Shown: positions 11,401 through 23,145, counted from the first letter of the stretch. The stretch: DNA of 64,000 bases from Ampelocalamus luodianensis (GCA_036346255.1 CM070623.1:26666875-26730874); one strand, 5' to 3'. Program-made: numbers and translations. Notes: generated by a model not told the origin, from the sequence alone.

Positions 11401-12614
11401 GCCGAGCTCACCGCAGAAGACGCGGCGGAAAAGGCGGTTTCGGCCGGACTTGAGAAGAAAGCCTACGCGCAGCTCCACGACGATGAAACCGAAATTTCTT
11501 GAGGGGTTTACTTCGTGGAGGTGGAACACACCGTGACGCTGATCGGCGATGACCGGAGCTCACGGGCGGTGGCAGCTTCTAAGCGGCGGCGATGCTCACC
11601 GACTCGTGAGCTCGGTGGAGAAGAAGGACAAATGGAGAAGAAAACGGCAGTAGGAAAACCCTCGGTGGCTTTTGTAGGAGCAGGCGGAGGCAGCGAGGTG
11701 AGACGGTGGGCGGTGAAAAGACCGGTGAGGCGAGGTGGCAGCGTGCATGCGGCGGCGGCGGCGAGCGAGAGCGGCGAAGCGGTGCGCCGAGCCGGCTCGG
11801 CCGACGTGGCGGGGAAGACCTGCAGGTGGGACCGCCCTGTCAGCGAGAGTAAAGGGTGCGACTCGAGTCGGAGCCTGGTGCGGTGCGACGAGTGGGTTTA
11901 ACTCGATCAATATTGTATCGGCCGTTGGATCGAGATGGGACGGTCGAGATCTCTGTATGCATTCGGACGATCGATTGCGACGCGAACGTGGACCGTCGCG
12001 ATGCACAACGGACGGTCACGATCGATTGGACTCGCTGTGCAAGTTAGGCGATGCGACCGAGTCATTTAGGTGCGGTCGGTTGAGTCGGGCTCGGTTCGAG
12101 CCCGACAAATAGTGATTTCTGATTTTGAGTTTAAAAAGCTGAGAGAGTTTGGGGAATTTTTAGAGGTAGTTCCCGAGCTCCAAAATTTCCGAAATTTTTA
12201 TGGTAGCTACAAGGGATAGAGAAAAGAATTGCATAAATTTTCTAGAACTTTTTATGCACTGCATTGTTCTGCAGAAAATTCACAAGCTGCTGACCTAGGG
12301 TTTGACCAGAAATTCAAACTAGTTTGACTTGGCCATTTGAAATAGCAAATAAAATCTAAAAATTGAGAGATAATTCAGGGAGGTAGATAGGATGATCAAG
12401 ATGATAGGAAAAATAATTTCAGAGGATGATCACAAGTTTGAAAGCTAAGAATTTGCTGACCACAATTTCCAATCACAACAATTACATTCTAAAAATTGGA
12501 AATTGCTAGGGAAAATTGTAGAAACTCTCAAATGATTGCATGAGGCATCAAAAGTTTTTATTTTTCCTCATAATTTACATTTGAAATACAAACCCTAAGT
12601 TTAGGGCTGTTACA
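8465..12614 (-). mobile_element. LTR C, 3' LTR of a minus-strand Tekay-like gypsy element
   Basis: On the minus strand it begins TGTAACAGCCC (at 12614) and ends GGGGTCCTCACA (at 8465). It is preceded on that strand by a polypurine tract and by the end of a chromodomain-type pol, which fixes it as a 3' LTR. The length is 4150 bp, as expected for Tekay/Del-type chromoviruses. A GC-rich stretch (10960-12110) gives many overlapping ORFs on both strands; none resembles a protein and I regard them as chance frames of the LTR. The palindrome at 9768-9788 and the 3'-terminal block (8465-8905) are shared with LTRs B and E. It cuts element A at 8464. Confidence 0.85.
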
Positions 12615-12627
12615 ATCTCCCCCCTTA
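12615..12627 (-). promoter_or_regulatory. Polypurine tract of element C
   Basis: On the minus strand the run AAGGGGGGAGAT lies directly before the LTR start TGTAACAGCCC. This purine run primes plus-strand synthesis and marks the 3' LTR boundary. Confidence 0.85.
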
Positions 12628-12908
12628 CAGGAATCTCGCCCCGAGATTCTGATCACTGGGAGAAGAAAGACGGGTAATCTGCTCGGAGACGATCTTCCCG
12701 TTCCCAAGTGGCTTCATCCTCTGAGTGGTTCGACCACGAACTTTGAGGAACTTGATCACACGGTTCCTCGCTGCGTTCAGCTTCTTCGAGGATCTGAACG
12801 GACGCCACGATAAGACAGATCTTCCCGCACATCGATATTTTCCAATGGCGTTTCCTCAACCGGAACACGGAGGCTCTTCTTCAATTGCGATACATGGAAA
12901 ACATCATG
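12628..12908 (-). pseudogene. End of gypsy pol (integrase C-terminus and chromodomain), element C
   Basis: Minus-strand frames give VTHDVFHVSQLKKSLRVP, the conserved C-terminal motif of plant chromovirus integrases, then VREDLSYRG and, in another frame, SNHSEDEATWERED, the conserved end of the integrase chromodomain. The frames do not join, so the coding sequence has decayed by indels. It is cut at 12908 by the insertion of element D, whose LTR starts at 12909. The missing upstream pol has not been found; gag-protease of this layer is probably that at 23146-24660. Confidence 0.8.
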
Positions 12909-13577
12909 TGTAACAGCCCCAAGTTTATAAACAGTAATAAAATGCTTTATGAACAGTAATGAGATACTGTTCATGGCATTACTGCTCATGTTTACACTTT
13001 GGGCAAAAGATGTTACAAGTTAAAACCTTCCTTTGTAGTCAAAACCCTAAAGAACCATTCAAAGTCTTAAAAGGATACAAGATAAAACTTGTATTATGAC
13101 TGGAAGTATTTTTATTAAAGCCTAGATAAATTATCTTGGCTAAAAATATTTTTGTTGCATTTTAGAAATTATTTGGGCTTAAAGAAAAATTTATTGTCTT
13201 TAAATAAATATTTTCGACTGAAATAAATATTTGTGTATTTTACAAAGTGAAAATGTGGTTTATAAAATTTATCTGGGAAATATATCATCCCAGTAGCTTA
13301 CATAAAAATTTCATGAATTTATAAATTTATTTGATATTTTTAAAGTCCATCAAACCTTTTAAGTGTTCAAATGGGTGCGGTCAACTAAAGCGGTCTAAAC
13401 CCAACCCTTGCATCAGAGCGACTCGGTCTCACGTGTTTGGGTCCAACCTGCGACTTGGTCCGCTCGGTCACGCCCCAACGCGAGCCCGACATCCACGCGT
13501 GATGCGAGCCGTCGATCTTCAATCGAGCAGGCGAGCTCACGATCCCGCGAGACGCCCACGTGTATACTTTAATCTCC

Positions 13578-14290
13578 ACCGTTGGATCTTGATCTAACGG
13601 CGAGGTTAGTGTGTGCAACCGGACAACTCCGGATCCATGTTCAATCTCCACCGCTCGTTTCCAATCCAACCGTGACGCCCTTTTCGTTTTAAACCTAAAG
13701 GCGCGCTTTTATCTCACCGTTAGATTCAAATCCTCACGCTTTTCCTTTCTCGCGTGTTATTAAAGCCCGCACTCCTGCGGACCGTTGGATCTTCATCGTG
13801 GCCCGATTAGTGTATGCATTCGGACGACTCGGATCCCCGCACAATCGTGGCCGTCCATCCTGATCTAACGGTATTGCTTATTTCAATTTGAAATCGAGCG
13901 CGCGATTATATGGGCCCTTGATTTCAATCCTCGGCACTCCTTTTTGACCGTGGGCCTTTAAAGCCCAAAATCGGTGGATCGTTGGATTTCGATCGGGTGG
14001 CCCGAGCGGTGTATGCAACCGGACCACCGGTTCAATTCCCAATCTCGACCGTGAGGAAGCCCATCTAACGCGCGCGCGCCATCGCACTTAAGTGGGGTGA
14101 CGTGTATTCTTTAAGTGACCGTTGGATTCTAATCCAACGCTCCTTTGAATGTGACTGCGGTTACGCGAAGGCTACATTAAATCACGGCCGTTCATGTGAG
14201 ATCGTGTGGTCCACATTGAACAATACCGGTGATTGTTTTTAACACTGTCTTCATCGCAACCGCCCATTTTTAATCGGACGGTTGTTCGTC
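13578..14290. repeat. Array of imperfect palindromes in U3 of LTR D
   Basis: Copies of a CCGTTGGAT-N-ATC(T/C)AACGG inverted pair or one half of it lie near 13578, 13649, 13718, 13781, 13853, 13978, 14120, 14186 and 14262. They are spaced about 65-130 bases apart and end about 220 bases before the TATA box. A near copy of the array is at 22450-23120 in the 3' LTR. Confidence 0.75.
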
Positions 14291-14506
14291 TTTTCGCATT
14301 TTAGGAGCGCGCAGCTGCCGGATCGCCAATGGACCCACATGTCGTGATTCTTATCTTCTTCCTCTCTCTCTCTGCGCGATCTTCTCTGGAAATCGAGGAG
14401 AGGAATTATCCCAAAGTTTTGCAACTAATTTTTAGGATAATTAGCCCTAAATGGACACCTCATCAAGCTCTAGACTTTTCCCAATTATCCTGTAGCTCAA
14501 CTCCCT

Positions 14507-14516
14507 TATATATAAA
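14507..14516 (+). promoter_or_regulatory. TATA box of LTR D
   Basis: TATATATAAA, preceded by CTCCCT and followed by CCCTAGC, lies downstream of the palindrome array. It is the best core promoter candidate for element D; transcription would start near 14540. Confidence 0.65.
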
Positions 14517-17275
14517 CCCTAGCTTTTGGAGCTGCAGACCATTGTTGACCACTGAAGCTCACTTTCCTCCATTCTTTGTCCGGTGGAGTTTCTTGCTTCT
14601 ATCCTTTGCTTATCTACCTTAAGCAGCTTTACTTACAATAAAGATTGGTTATCTTTTGTAGGTCAAATCGAGTTTGTTTCTCGTCCATCACCATCGGTTT
14701 TGAGTTTTTGGTATCTTTCCTATCTTGGTAAGCCAAAACCCTAGTTTCGACATCTTGAGCATCTTAAGAACCTTAGAAGTCTCTGTGAATCATTCTTTTA
14801 AGCATCGGTAGCTTGATCTTGCTTCAAAGCGAAAAGCTCATTATTCTAGCTTTTAGGTCTTTTGTGTCATTTTCAAGACCTAGGGTTCTTCTGTCAACCT
14901 ATCATCTTATTTAGGTTTTGACTAAACCCTAGCAAACATGACAAATTGATCTTTCAATTCTTGTCATCATCTATTTTGACTCTAGCTGAAATATGTCTCT
15001 GTTCTCTTGTCGGCCAACCGACAAAATAGGTGTTTGCTTTAGCTTTTGTAATCTAACTAGTTAGGTTAGACTAAGGTTGGTTTGGGATATTAATTACCTA
15101 AAAGATCATGCTAAGATTCATTTATGAACTTTTGCATGATCTATACTTCTTTTCCGAAAATTGCAATCCGTCTGTTTTCACTCTTTTCAAAATCAAAACT
15201 GGAACTTTGCAATAAACTCTAGTTCTGTCTTTTGAAAACAAGAAGCTATATTATGTGTTATTATCACTATTATGGGTAGTTATGGCTTAAGCATACTGTA
15301 ATCTTGCATTTCAGTTGATCATGCATATTTACGCCATTTTGGACTTATTGTCGCTTTAATATTTATTGGATCTTATTGCTCCTTTTAGAATGGTTCTCTC
15401 GAGGCTTTTGAATATACTTCGAACAACTTTGAGCACCTCGCAATGAAGTCTATTACTATCAAGGCAAGCATCCTCTTTGCACCATATTGAACCAGATTTT
15501 GTACAAGAGCTTTTACAAATCCAAAGTGATATCTGTGCATACTATTTGTCCGAAAATACAAAATGTGACTTGTAATAGTTAGCTATAACTCGACATGGTG
15601 GATTACCTTAATTATGACCATACACTCAACTCTAGTGTAGTCTCGTATACTATATGGTCTATTTTGATTTGGCTTAGATATGCGATCTAGAGATTTTAGG
15701 TTTGACAAGCATATCTTGTCAAACATGGGAATCACAAGCTGAACCCTTGTTATTTTAAACTCTTTGTCCGCTTTCTTTAAATCAGTCTTGTATTTGAAAT
15801 TCAAATTGATCTCGACAAGAGGAAGCTAGTGATGGTGCTTTTGTGCACGAGATTGGGTTTGTGGTGGACTTGTCCGGTTGATTAAGGACCGAACTCGACT
15901 ATTCGTTCAAGTCCCCACGCACTTCCACATGCAGTGTATGGTATTTGTTTGGTTAAGTAAAATGTTGAGACTATTGAGTTGGAAACAGAGAGTAAGAATA
16001 TGTGTATTGACCTTGTATGGCATAGATGCTTTGGTCCGAGGCTGCGTTTTATGCCATGTGAGCTTTGTATGTCGATCGATGTTCTTAGGAGGGTGAGGGC
16101 GTATATGTGCCTCGTCGCATATACGATACCTTAATGGTGCCGATAGCATTCTACTATGGGTAGGGAACCCAATTCGCTTTAAATTGTTTGGATCGGCATT
16201 ACTGACGCAACATGTGTGCCCCGGTTAGGCAGATGCTATCAGTCGTTGTTTAAGCGAGATCAGTTCACACATGGGGTCCAACTCAATAGTGTTGGCTTGT
16301 TGAAAATACCAAATCTTAGTTTCCCCGGTCGGCATACCAAAGGAAGTATGTCATCATTCGGAGGCATCCGAAGGCAACGGGCTAGCTAAGTCATGTGGGT
16401 AAAGATGTACACCCCTGCAGGGTATAAACTGTTCGAATAGCCGTGTCCACGGTCATGGACGATAACTTGAACTGATATCACCTGTATAGAGATTTTGATT
16501 TCCAAAATGTGGTTTCGTTTATTTTCGGTTTGCATGAGGGAATCATGCAATCGCATCATTTACATTTAATGTATTTACTCACTGTTTTACTTTATTTTTG
16601 ATTTATTAAATTGCTTTATCAAAAGTTAGCCTTTGTAGGATAAGTTGTATCGCTTTATGCAAATTTGAACCTTTATACCTTCCTGTTGTAACCTTATGCA
16701 TGTAACAACTCTACTCCTTTGAATAGGATCTAATAACCACTTTCTTTTGTTAGTTTGTGTAAGACTTGCTGAGTACCTTTTGTACTCAAGGTGCTACCAC
16801 CTATTGTTGCAGGTGAGGATGGTTTTCTCTATGAAGTACCCGTTAGCGCCGATCAGGGTGACGCTAACGAGTGACGCTACTTCTTTCCTCCACGCAATTG
16901 CCTGCGGGTGGATGAGGCCATTGGTGGACATTTTCCGTTTATTTTGCTTCCGCTGTATACTGTTAAAGTGACCAAGTCACTTAATATTGTAGTACTAATA
17001 GAATGATGTAACCTTATGTTTAATTATATCAATGTATGACTGGTATGTGTTTGATGCAATGTTGATGAAGGATATATATGCAATCGTCGTTGATCCTGGG
17101 AACCATTGTGAATCATATATATCCGGGAATCCTGTTTACTGGATCTGTCATTTGTTAAATTTATATCTTTAGCATGGTTTTTAATAAAGGGGCAGTACTG
17201 TTCCTTCATTAACAATTGTGCTACAGTATGAATTTAATTAGTAACATTTCCAATAACCGGGGGTCCTCACAGCGT

Positions 17276-17287
17276 TGGTATCAGAGC
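17276..17287 (+). promoter_or_regulatory. Primer-binding site of element D (tRNA-iMet)
   Basis: TGGTATCAGAGC follows the 5' LTR end (17271) by four bases and is complementary to the 3' end of initiator methionine tRNA. Confidence 0.92.
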
Positions 17288-17909
17288 ATACGTTGCCTGT
17301 AGGTTAGAAGTAGTGTGGCCGAAGTTATTAGAGAGTCTTCTGATAAAATTATCTTCAAACAGTAATGTATTTTCGAAAGTTTAAGTATGACATCTTTTAT
17401 TCCTTACCCCTCTTAGCTTCTAATTCTTTCCTCACTATTTATTGGACTTGTGCAAAATATTTTCCAGTGATTTCTCTCTCATTTTCAAAAAGAGAGACAT
17501 GTTAATATTCAACTAGAAGAGCAATGGCGAAAAGACGAGAAGACGTTGTCGTATTACGATATTAGGATTAAATTAGGGACTATGAATAGATAATATCCAT
17601 CCTATTTATTTTTCCTATCTGTAGAAGTTATATTTTCTTGTTTGACCGTTCGCTTTCTTCTGGTTTTCGAGTAATTGCGCATCGCCTGTGGGCAGTATGT
17701 ATAGCAATTATGTCGGAAAACTATGAGTTGTTTTGTTGGATCTTATGCTGTCCTTTGCGCCTTTGCGTCTTCGGTTGGTATTGATTTTGGTGCATTCATA
17801 TCATTTATGCATACTAACTTTAGTACTTTCCTTATTCTGCCAAAACGATCTTTCGCACTCAATTGAGTGTATCCTTTTTCTGTCCTCTAACCATCTGTGT
17901 GACAATAGG

Positions 17910-18676
17910 ATGGCAAAATCTAGTACTCCTTTGAGCACTCGACCCAGGGAGTCAAGTAAGACGATCGTCGAGGTTATGGTCTGTCGTATTTGTGGTGAAG
18001 AGGGACATTACATCAACCGATGTACTACAAATTGTCCCAAGCGTGACGGAGACCATCCACCAGAGAGCTGTCCAACTAGTAAAGTCACTTGTTTTCTCTG
18101 CGAAGGGCACGATCACTGTCCCAAGGAGTGTAGACTACACCAGATAATCATTGAGTCAGTTGGACTACAACAACGGACTCTCCACGCCGTCATCTTCAAG
18201 ACAACCACTGGACAAAGAGGTACACAAAGACAGCCCAGAGAGAAGCCAATAAGCTGCCGTCAACGAAACCAGAAAGTTACTTGCTTTCATTGTGGTCGCC
18301 TTGGCCATTATGCTAATCGATGCTTCACAAGACATCGAAGGATGCCCGGACCTATCAAGCTCCTCGCACCACCATCCGTTCTACCTCAACCACTCCCTTT
18401 GTACCTAGACCTCCTAATTCTTTTGAGCAGTCAAGAATTAGTGTAAGTCCGCCACCCATTGTCAGTAAGGTTAAACCTAGTGTGATCTGTTATCATTGTG
18501 GACGTCTTGGGCACTTCGCAAGCCAGTGCTTTGCTAAGAAACGTGGGTTGCCTCCTGTTCAACCTTTCCCAGCCGTTGTTCGTCCCACACTATCTTCAAA
18601 GACATCGCCGAGTCCGATCCAGCCCAATCGCGGTCGAATAAACAGACATTACCGTGAGGAAGTGGTCAAGCACTGA
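17910..18676 (+). pseudogene. gag remnant of element D with four zinc knuckles
   Basis: From the ATG at 17910 the frame codes for a basic protein with CRICGEEGHYINRC, CFLCEGHDHCPKEC and CFHCGRLGHYANRC, each a C-x2-C-x4-H-x4-C knuckle that binds zinc and RNA. The frame ends at 18446. An overlapping frame (18320-18676) then gives a fourth knuckle, CYHCGRLGHFASQC, and ends in a stop at 18676. The usual N-terminal gag (capsid-like retrotransposon gag domain) is not visible between the primer site and 17910, so most of gag is gone. Chromoviruses more often carry one or two knuckles. The frame change at about 18400 implies an indel, or a duplicated gag tail. Confidence 0.75.
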
Positions 18677-19059
18677 CGTTGTTCGTGGTATGCTCCTAAT
18701 TAATTTCAGTTCAGCTCATCGCTTTATTTGATTTCGAGCATTCCGTTCTTTGGTAGTAGTCAATTTGTTGTTCAACACCATTTGAGTATGCATCATTTTT
18801 ATCCACCACCTGTTATTTACTCACCTGGGTCGTCCTCATTTTTCTCTGCCACCTAAGTGCTTTGGGCATTTAATACAAGTCATATCGCATTAAGTGCAGC
18901 CATGTACATGGCTTTCACACTGAATGTGGTCACTTAGTGGCATCATTGTTATTTTTTTCCTTGCCCCCTCTCTTAACAACACTCGTTGTCCTAGCCTTTT
19001 GTCCCTAACCAAATTGGTGGTGACACTTGCCTCGTCACTCACCTATTTGTTGACCAATT
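18677..19059 (+). mobile_element. Internal region of element D without recognisable coding
   Basis: Between gag and RT about 0.4 kb shows no protease motif (no D-S/T-G and no ILGMDWL) in any frame. In an intact element, protease and the RT N-terminus would lie here, so a deletion has occurred. Confidence 0.5.
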
Positions 19060-19708
19060 GACTGAAGCCCGAATCTTTTCTAAAATCTATTTGTGATCTT
19101 GCTATCATCAAATCAAGGTTAGGGCGGAGGACATTCCTAAAACAGTTTTTTCTACTCGTTACGGTTTGTACGAGTATACTGTCATGTCCTTTGGTCTGAC
19201 AAATGCGCCAGCCTATTTCATGAATCTTATGAATTCAGTGTTCATGGAATTCTTGGATAAGTTCGTTGTCGTGTTTATTGACGACATTCTTATTTATTCC
19301 AAGTCTGATAAGGATCATGAACAACATTTGCGACTTGTGCTGGAAACACTTCGTCGGCATCGACTATATGCTAAGTTCAGCAAATGTGCTTTGTGGCTCA
19401 GAGAGGTTGCATTTTTGGGGCATGTGTTATCTGAAGGAGGTATCGCTGTCGATCCAAGCAAGGTACAAGATGTACTAAATTGGAAGCCTCCCAAGAATGT
19501 CCCAGAGATTCGGAGTTTTCTTGGACTTGCGGGTTATTACCGTAGGTTCATTGAAAATTTCTCCAAGATTGCTAGACCTTTGACTCAGCTCTTGCAAAAA
19601 GGGAAGAAATTTGAATGGTCAGCTAAATGTGAAGAGAGTTTTCGGCTTTTGAGAACTCTCTTGACTAAAGCTCCAGTTCTTACTCTTAGGATGTTCTTAA
19701 GAGCTTGA
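19060..19708 (+). pseudogene. Reverse transcriptase of element D
   Basis: The region codes for KVRAEDIPKTVFSTRYG, then MSFGLTNAPAYF (conserved RT block), VVFIDDILIYS with the catalytic FIDD (YxDD-type) pair, and FLGLAGYYRRFIENFSKIARP, the RT-RNase H connection of Ty3/gypsy. An in-frame stop precedes CYHQI, where DLRSGYHQI is expected, and the fingers part upstream is missing. Open frame from 19166 to the stop at 19708, where RNase H should follow. Reverse transcriptase acts in the cytoplasmic particle to copy element RNA. Confidence 0.88.
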
Positions 19709-20050
19709 CATTTATTGCGATGCATCTCACCATGGACTTGGTTGTGTGCTTATGCAAGAAGGCCGAGTTGTGGCATATGCATCCCTGCGATTGCGCCTCA
19801 TGAAGTTAATTATCCTACTCATGATTTGGAATTGGTTGCCGTGGTCAATGCATTAAAGATTTGGCGACATTACCTCCTTGGTAATCGTTGTGAGATCTAC
19901 ACCGATCATAAAGTTCAAGTACATATTCACTCAATCTGATTTGAATATGAGACAAAGAAGATGGCTTGAACTGATCAAGGACTACGACATGGGTATTCAT
20001 TATCATCTGGTAAAGCCAATGTTGTGGCGGATGCTTTAGCGTAAAGTCAC
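19709..20050 (+). pseudogene. RNase H of element D
   Basis: Pieces in three frames: a decayed start with YCDASHHGLG, then HEVNYPTHDLELVAVVNALKIWRHYLLGN and IYTDHK, then, in a shifted frame, RQRRWLELIKDYDMGIHYH and a KANVVADAL-like end. The D, E and D positions of the catalytic site can be recognised but no single frame holds them. At least two frameshifts and a stop are present. Follows RT directly as in all gypsy elements. Confidence 0.8.
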
Positions 20051-21564
20051 AATGCAAGCTGCATATCTTCTCTACCGAAAAGACTTGTGTGCTGATTTCG
20101 CGCCTAAGTCTTGAATTGGTAGGAGCAGTTTCTCATTGCATTACATGTGGAGCCAACATTAGAATCTCAGACTCGAGGCCTGCATAACCGATGCCGAGGT
20201 AGCGAAATCAAGGGAATATGAAAGCAGGCAAAGCCAACGAGTTTTCTGAAGATGGTCGCGGTATGATTCGATATCGCAATCGTTTGGTAGTACCTGCTGA
20301 TCCTCATCTAAGAAGTCTAATTCTTAGAGAGGCTCATAATTCCAAGTTTTCTTTGCATCCTGGGAGTACCAAGATGTACCAGGATTTAAAGAAATTATTT
20401 TGGTGGAGCCATATGAAGAGGCAAATTGCTCAGTATGTTGCTGAATGTGATATTTGCCAAAGGGTTCAAGCTGAACATCTGAAGCCAGCTGGTACCCTTC
20501 AACCTTTGCCTATTCCACAATGGAAGTGGGAAGAGATCGGTATGGATTTTTCATCGGTCTTCCCAAGACTTCCAAGGATCGATGCCATTTGGGTGATCAT
20601 CGATCGCTTAACTAAAGTGGCCCATTTTATTCTGGCCGAACCGATTTCAATGGCAAGCAATTAGCGAGCTTTATATTGCTAGAATTGTTTGTCTTCATGG
20701 TGTTCCTAAAGTCATTGTTTCGACCGTGGTCCTCGGTTTACTTCCCATTTTTGGAATAGCCTTCATCGGGCTATGGGACCGAACTCTCTTTCAAGATCGC
20801 TACCATCCTCAAACCAGTGGTCAAACCGAAAGAGTGAACCAAGTAATGGAAGATCTTCTTGAGCCTATGTGCTATCTTATAGCAAAGACTGGAGAAATCT
20901 TTGCCATATGTGGAATTTTCCTACAATAATAGCTACTGTGCAAGTATTCAAATGTCACCTTTGAAGCCTTGTATGGGAGAGCTTGTAGGACTCCATTGAA
21001 TTGGTCCGAGTCGGGTGAAAGATCATTCTTTGGCCCGGACATGGTAAAGGAAGCGTAAGAGCAAGTTAAATCGATTCGAGATTGTTTGAAAACCGCATCT
21101 CGTCGGAAGAGCTATGCCGATCATCGCCGTCGTGAGTTGAGCTTTGAGGTGGATGACCATGTCTATCTTAAAGTGTCACCCATGAAGGGTACTCATCGTT
21201 TTGTGTAAAAGGAAACTCGCACTCGCTATATCGGACCCTTAGAATCATTGCCAAGCGAGGAGTCAGAGCTTACCAATTGGAACTACAGAATCACTTTGTG
21301 ATGCATGATACTTTTCATGTGTCTCAATTAAAGAAATGCCTTCGTGTTCCTATTGAGGTAACCGCTTATGAGCATCTTGATCTCCAACCTGATCTTTCAT
21401 ATCAAGAGCAACCAGTACGTATCCTCGACACAATGGAACGCAGGACAAGAAATCGTACTGTCAAGTTCTTAAAAATTCAGTGGGCTAATCATTCCGAGGA
21501 TGAAGCCACTTGGGAGCGCGAAGATCTGATGCAGATCGAGCACCCCCATCTTTTTGTTGTTTAG
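20051..21564 (+). pseudogene. Integrase with C-terminal chromodomain, element D
   Basis: From 20218 the frame shows the HHCC zinc-binding region (LREAHNSKFSLHPGSTKMY ... CDICQ), then GMDFSSVFPR and VIIDRLTKVAHF with two catalytic aspartates; it stops at 20664. The third catalytic residue is in TERVNQVMEDL (20829 on), in another frame. A KVSPMKGTHRF stretch (21170 on) is the GPY-like region. The last open frame (21277-21564) has HDTFHVSQLKKCLRVP and the chromodomain with FLKIQWANHSEDEATWERED. Chromodomain integrases target heterochromatin in this clade. Several shifts and stops make it non-functional. From 20051 to about 20210 only decayed linker is seen. Confidence 0.85.
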
Positions 21565-21766
21565 TACTTTCCTTTAAATCAAGAAAGGAAAGTTTAAACA
21601 AACCAATGTAAACAAAGATGTAATAATAACACTATGTTGTTATGTAAGGTTCTTCTTTGTTATCTTTAAAGGAAATCAAAACAACAGATGTTGAATTTCC
21701 TCATAATCCATTTCCATTTCACTTCTTCCTAATCTTAACTTGTTCCAAATCTCAGGGACGAGATTT

Positions 21767-21783
21767 TCTTAAGGGGGTAGGTT
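21767..21783 (+). promoter_or_regulatory. Polypurine tract of element D
   Basis: TTAAGGGGGTAGGTT lies directly before the 3' LTR start TGTAACACC, following the short untranslated stretch after the pol stop at 21564. Confidence 0.85.
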
Positions 21784-23145
21784 TGTAACACCTCAAGTTT
21801 ATAAACATAATAAAATGCTTTATGAACAAGAATGAGATACTGCTCATGGCATTACTGCTCATGTTTACACTTTGGGCGACATGTTACAAGTTAAAACCTT
21901 CCTTTGTAGTCAAAACCCTAAAGAACCATTCAAAGTCTTAAAAGGATACAAGATAAAACTTGTATTATGACTGGAAGTATTTTTATTAAAGTCTAGATAA
22001 ATTATCTTGGCTAAAAATATTTTTGTTGCATTTTAGAAATTATTTGGGCTTAAAGAAAATTTATTGTCTTTAAATAAATATTTTCGACTGAAATAAATAT
22101 TTGTGTATTTTACAAAGTGAAAATGTGGTTTATAAAATTTATCTGGGAAATATATCATCCCAGTAGCTTACAGTAAAAATTTCATGAATTTATAAATTTA
22201 TTTGATATTTTTAAAGTCCGATCAAACCTTTTAAGTGTTCAAATGGGTGCAGTCAACTAAATGGTCTAAACCCAACCCTTGCATCAGAGCGACTCGGTCT
22301 CACGTGTTTGGGTCCAACCCGATCGCGACTTGGTCCGCTCGGCCACGCCCCAACGCGAGCCCGACATCCACGCTGCGTGATGCGAGCCGTCGATCTTCAA
22401 TCGAGCGGGCGAGCTCACGGATCCCGAGACGCCCACGTGTATACTTTAATCTCCACCGTTGGATCTTGATCTAACGAGCGAGGTTAGTGTGTGCAACCGA
22501 CAACTCCGATCCATGTTCAATCTCCACCGCTCGCTTCCAATCCAACCGTGACGCCTTTTCGTTTTAAACCTAAAGGCGCTTTTATCTCACCGTTAGATTC
22601 AAATCCTACGGCTTTTCCTTTTCTCGCGTGTTATTAAAGCCCGCACTCCTCTGGACCGTTGGATCTTCATCGTGTGGCCCAGATTAGTGTATGCATTCGG
22701 ACGACTCCGGATCCCCGCACAATCGTGGCCGTCCATCCTTGATCTAACGGTATTGCTTATTTCAATTTGAAATCAGAGGCGCGCGATTATATGGGCCCTT
22801 GGATTTCAATCCTACGGCACTCCTTTTTGACCGTGGGCCTTTAAAGCCCAAAATCGGTGGATCGTTGGATTTCGATCGGGTGGCCCAGAGCGGTGTATGC
22901 AACCGGACCATCCGGTTCAATTCCCAATCTCGACCGTAGGAAGCCCATCTAACGGCGCCGCGTCATCGCACTTAAGTGGGGTGACGTGTATTCCTTTAAT
23001 CGACCGCTGATTCTAATCCAACGCTCCCCTTTGAATGTGACCTGCGGGTTACGCGAAGGCTACATTAAATCACGGCCGTTCATGTGAGATCGTGTGGTCC
23101 ACATTGAACAATACCGGTTGACTGTTTTTAACACCTGTCTTCATC
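21784..23145 (+). mobile_element. Truncated 3' LTR of element D
   Basis: It matches 12909-14255 of the 5' LTR closely (same order of all landmarks, few substitutions and scattered 1-4 base indels). After tcttcatc at 23138-23145 the match stops and text homologous to 32440 onward (minus-strand gypsy protease) begins. The TATA box, R and U5 are lost. The junction shows only a few bases of shared sequence, as in end-joining deletions. Confidence 0.87.

Larger units (their letters stand above)
12909..17271 (+). mobile_element. 5' LTR of element D
   Basis: It begins TGTAACAGCCCC and ends GGGGTCCTCACA and is followed by a primer site. The first 1.36 kb matches the 3' LTR at 21784-23145 almost throughout, with small indels. 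The length is 4363 bp. A TATA box at 14507 divides a U3 of about 1.6 kb from a long R-U5. U3 carries the spaced palindromes described separately. Near its 3' end it shares the TTGTACTC ... TTGTTGCAG block (16771-16812) with LTRs B, C and E. Confidence 0.9.
12909..23145 (+). mobile_element. Element D, plus-strand Tekay/Del-type gypsy retrotransposon, 3' end deleted
   Basis: Order on the plus strand: 5' LTR (12909-17271), primer site, gag with zinc knuckles, RT, RNase H, integrase with chromodomain, polypurine tract, 3' LTR (21784 on). It is inserted in the pol end of minus-strand element C. The 3' LTR stops at about 23145, in the middle of its U3, where the text changes to minus-strand gypsy protease sequence. 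So the second target duplication is lost. Protease and the first part of RT are mostly missing and the remaining frames carry stops and shifts, so the copy is not autonomous. Confidence 0.88.

Noticed and set aside
10917..12112. Several overlapping ORFs of 100-150 codons on both strands
   Set aside because: They lie in the GC-rich part of LTR C, resemble no protein, and occur in both strands at once; comparable ORFs in LTR E (27648-29064) have different sequence.
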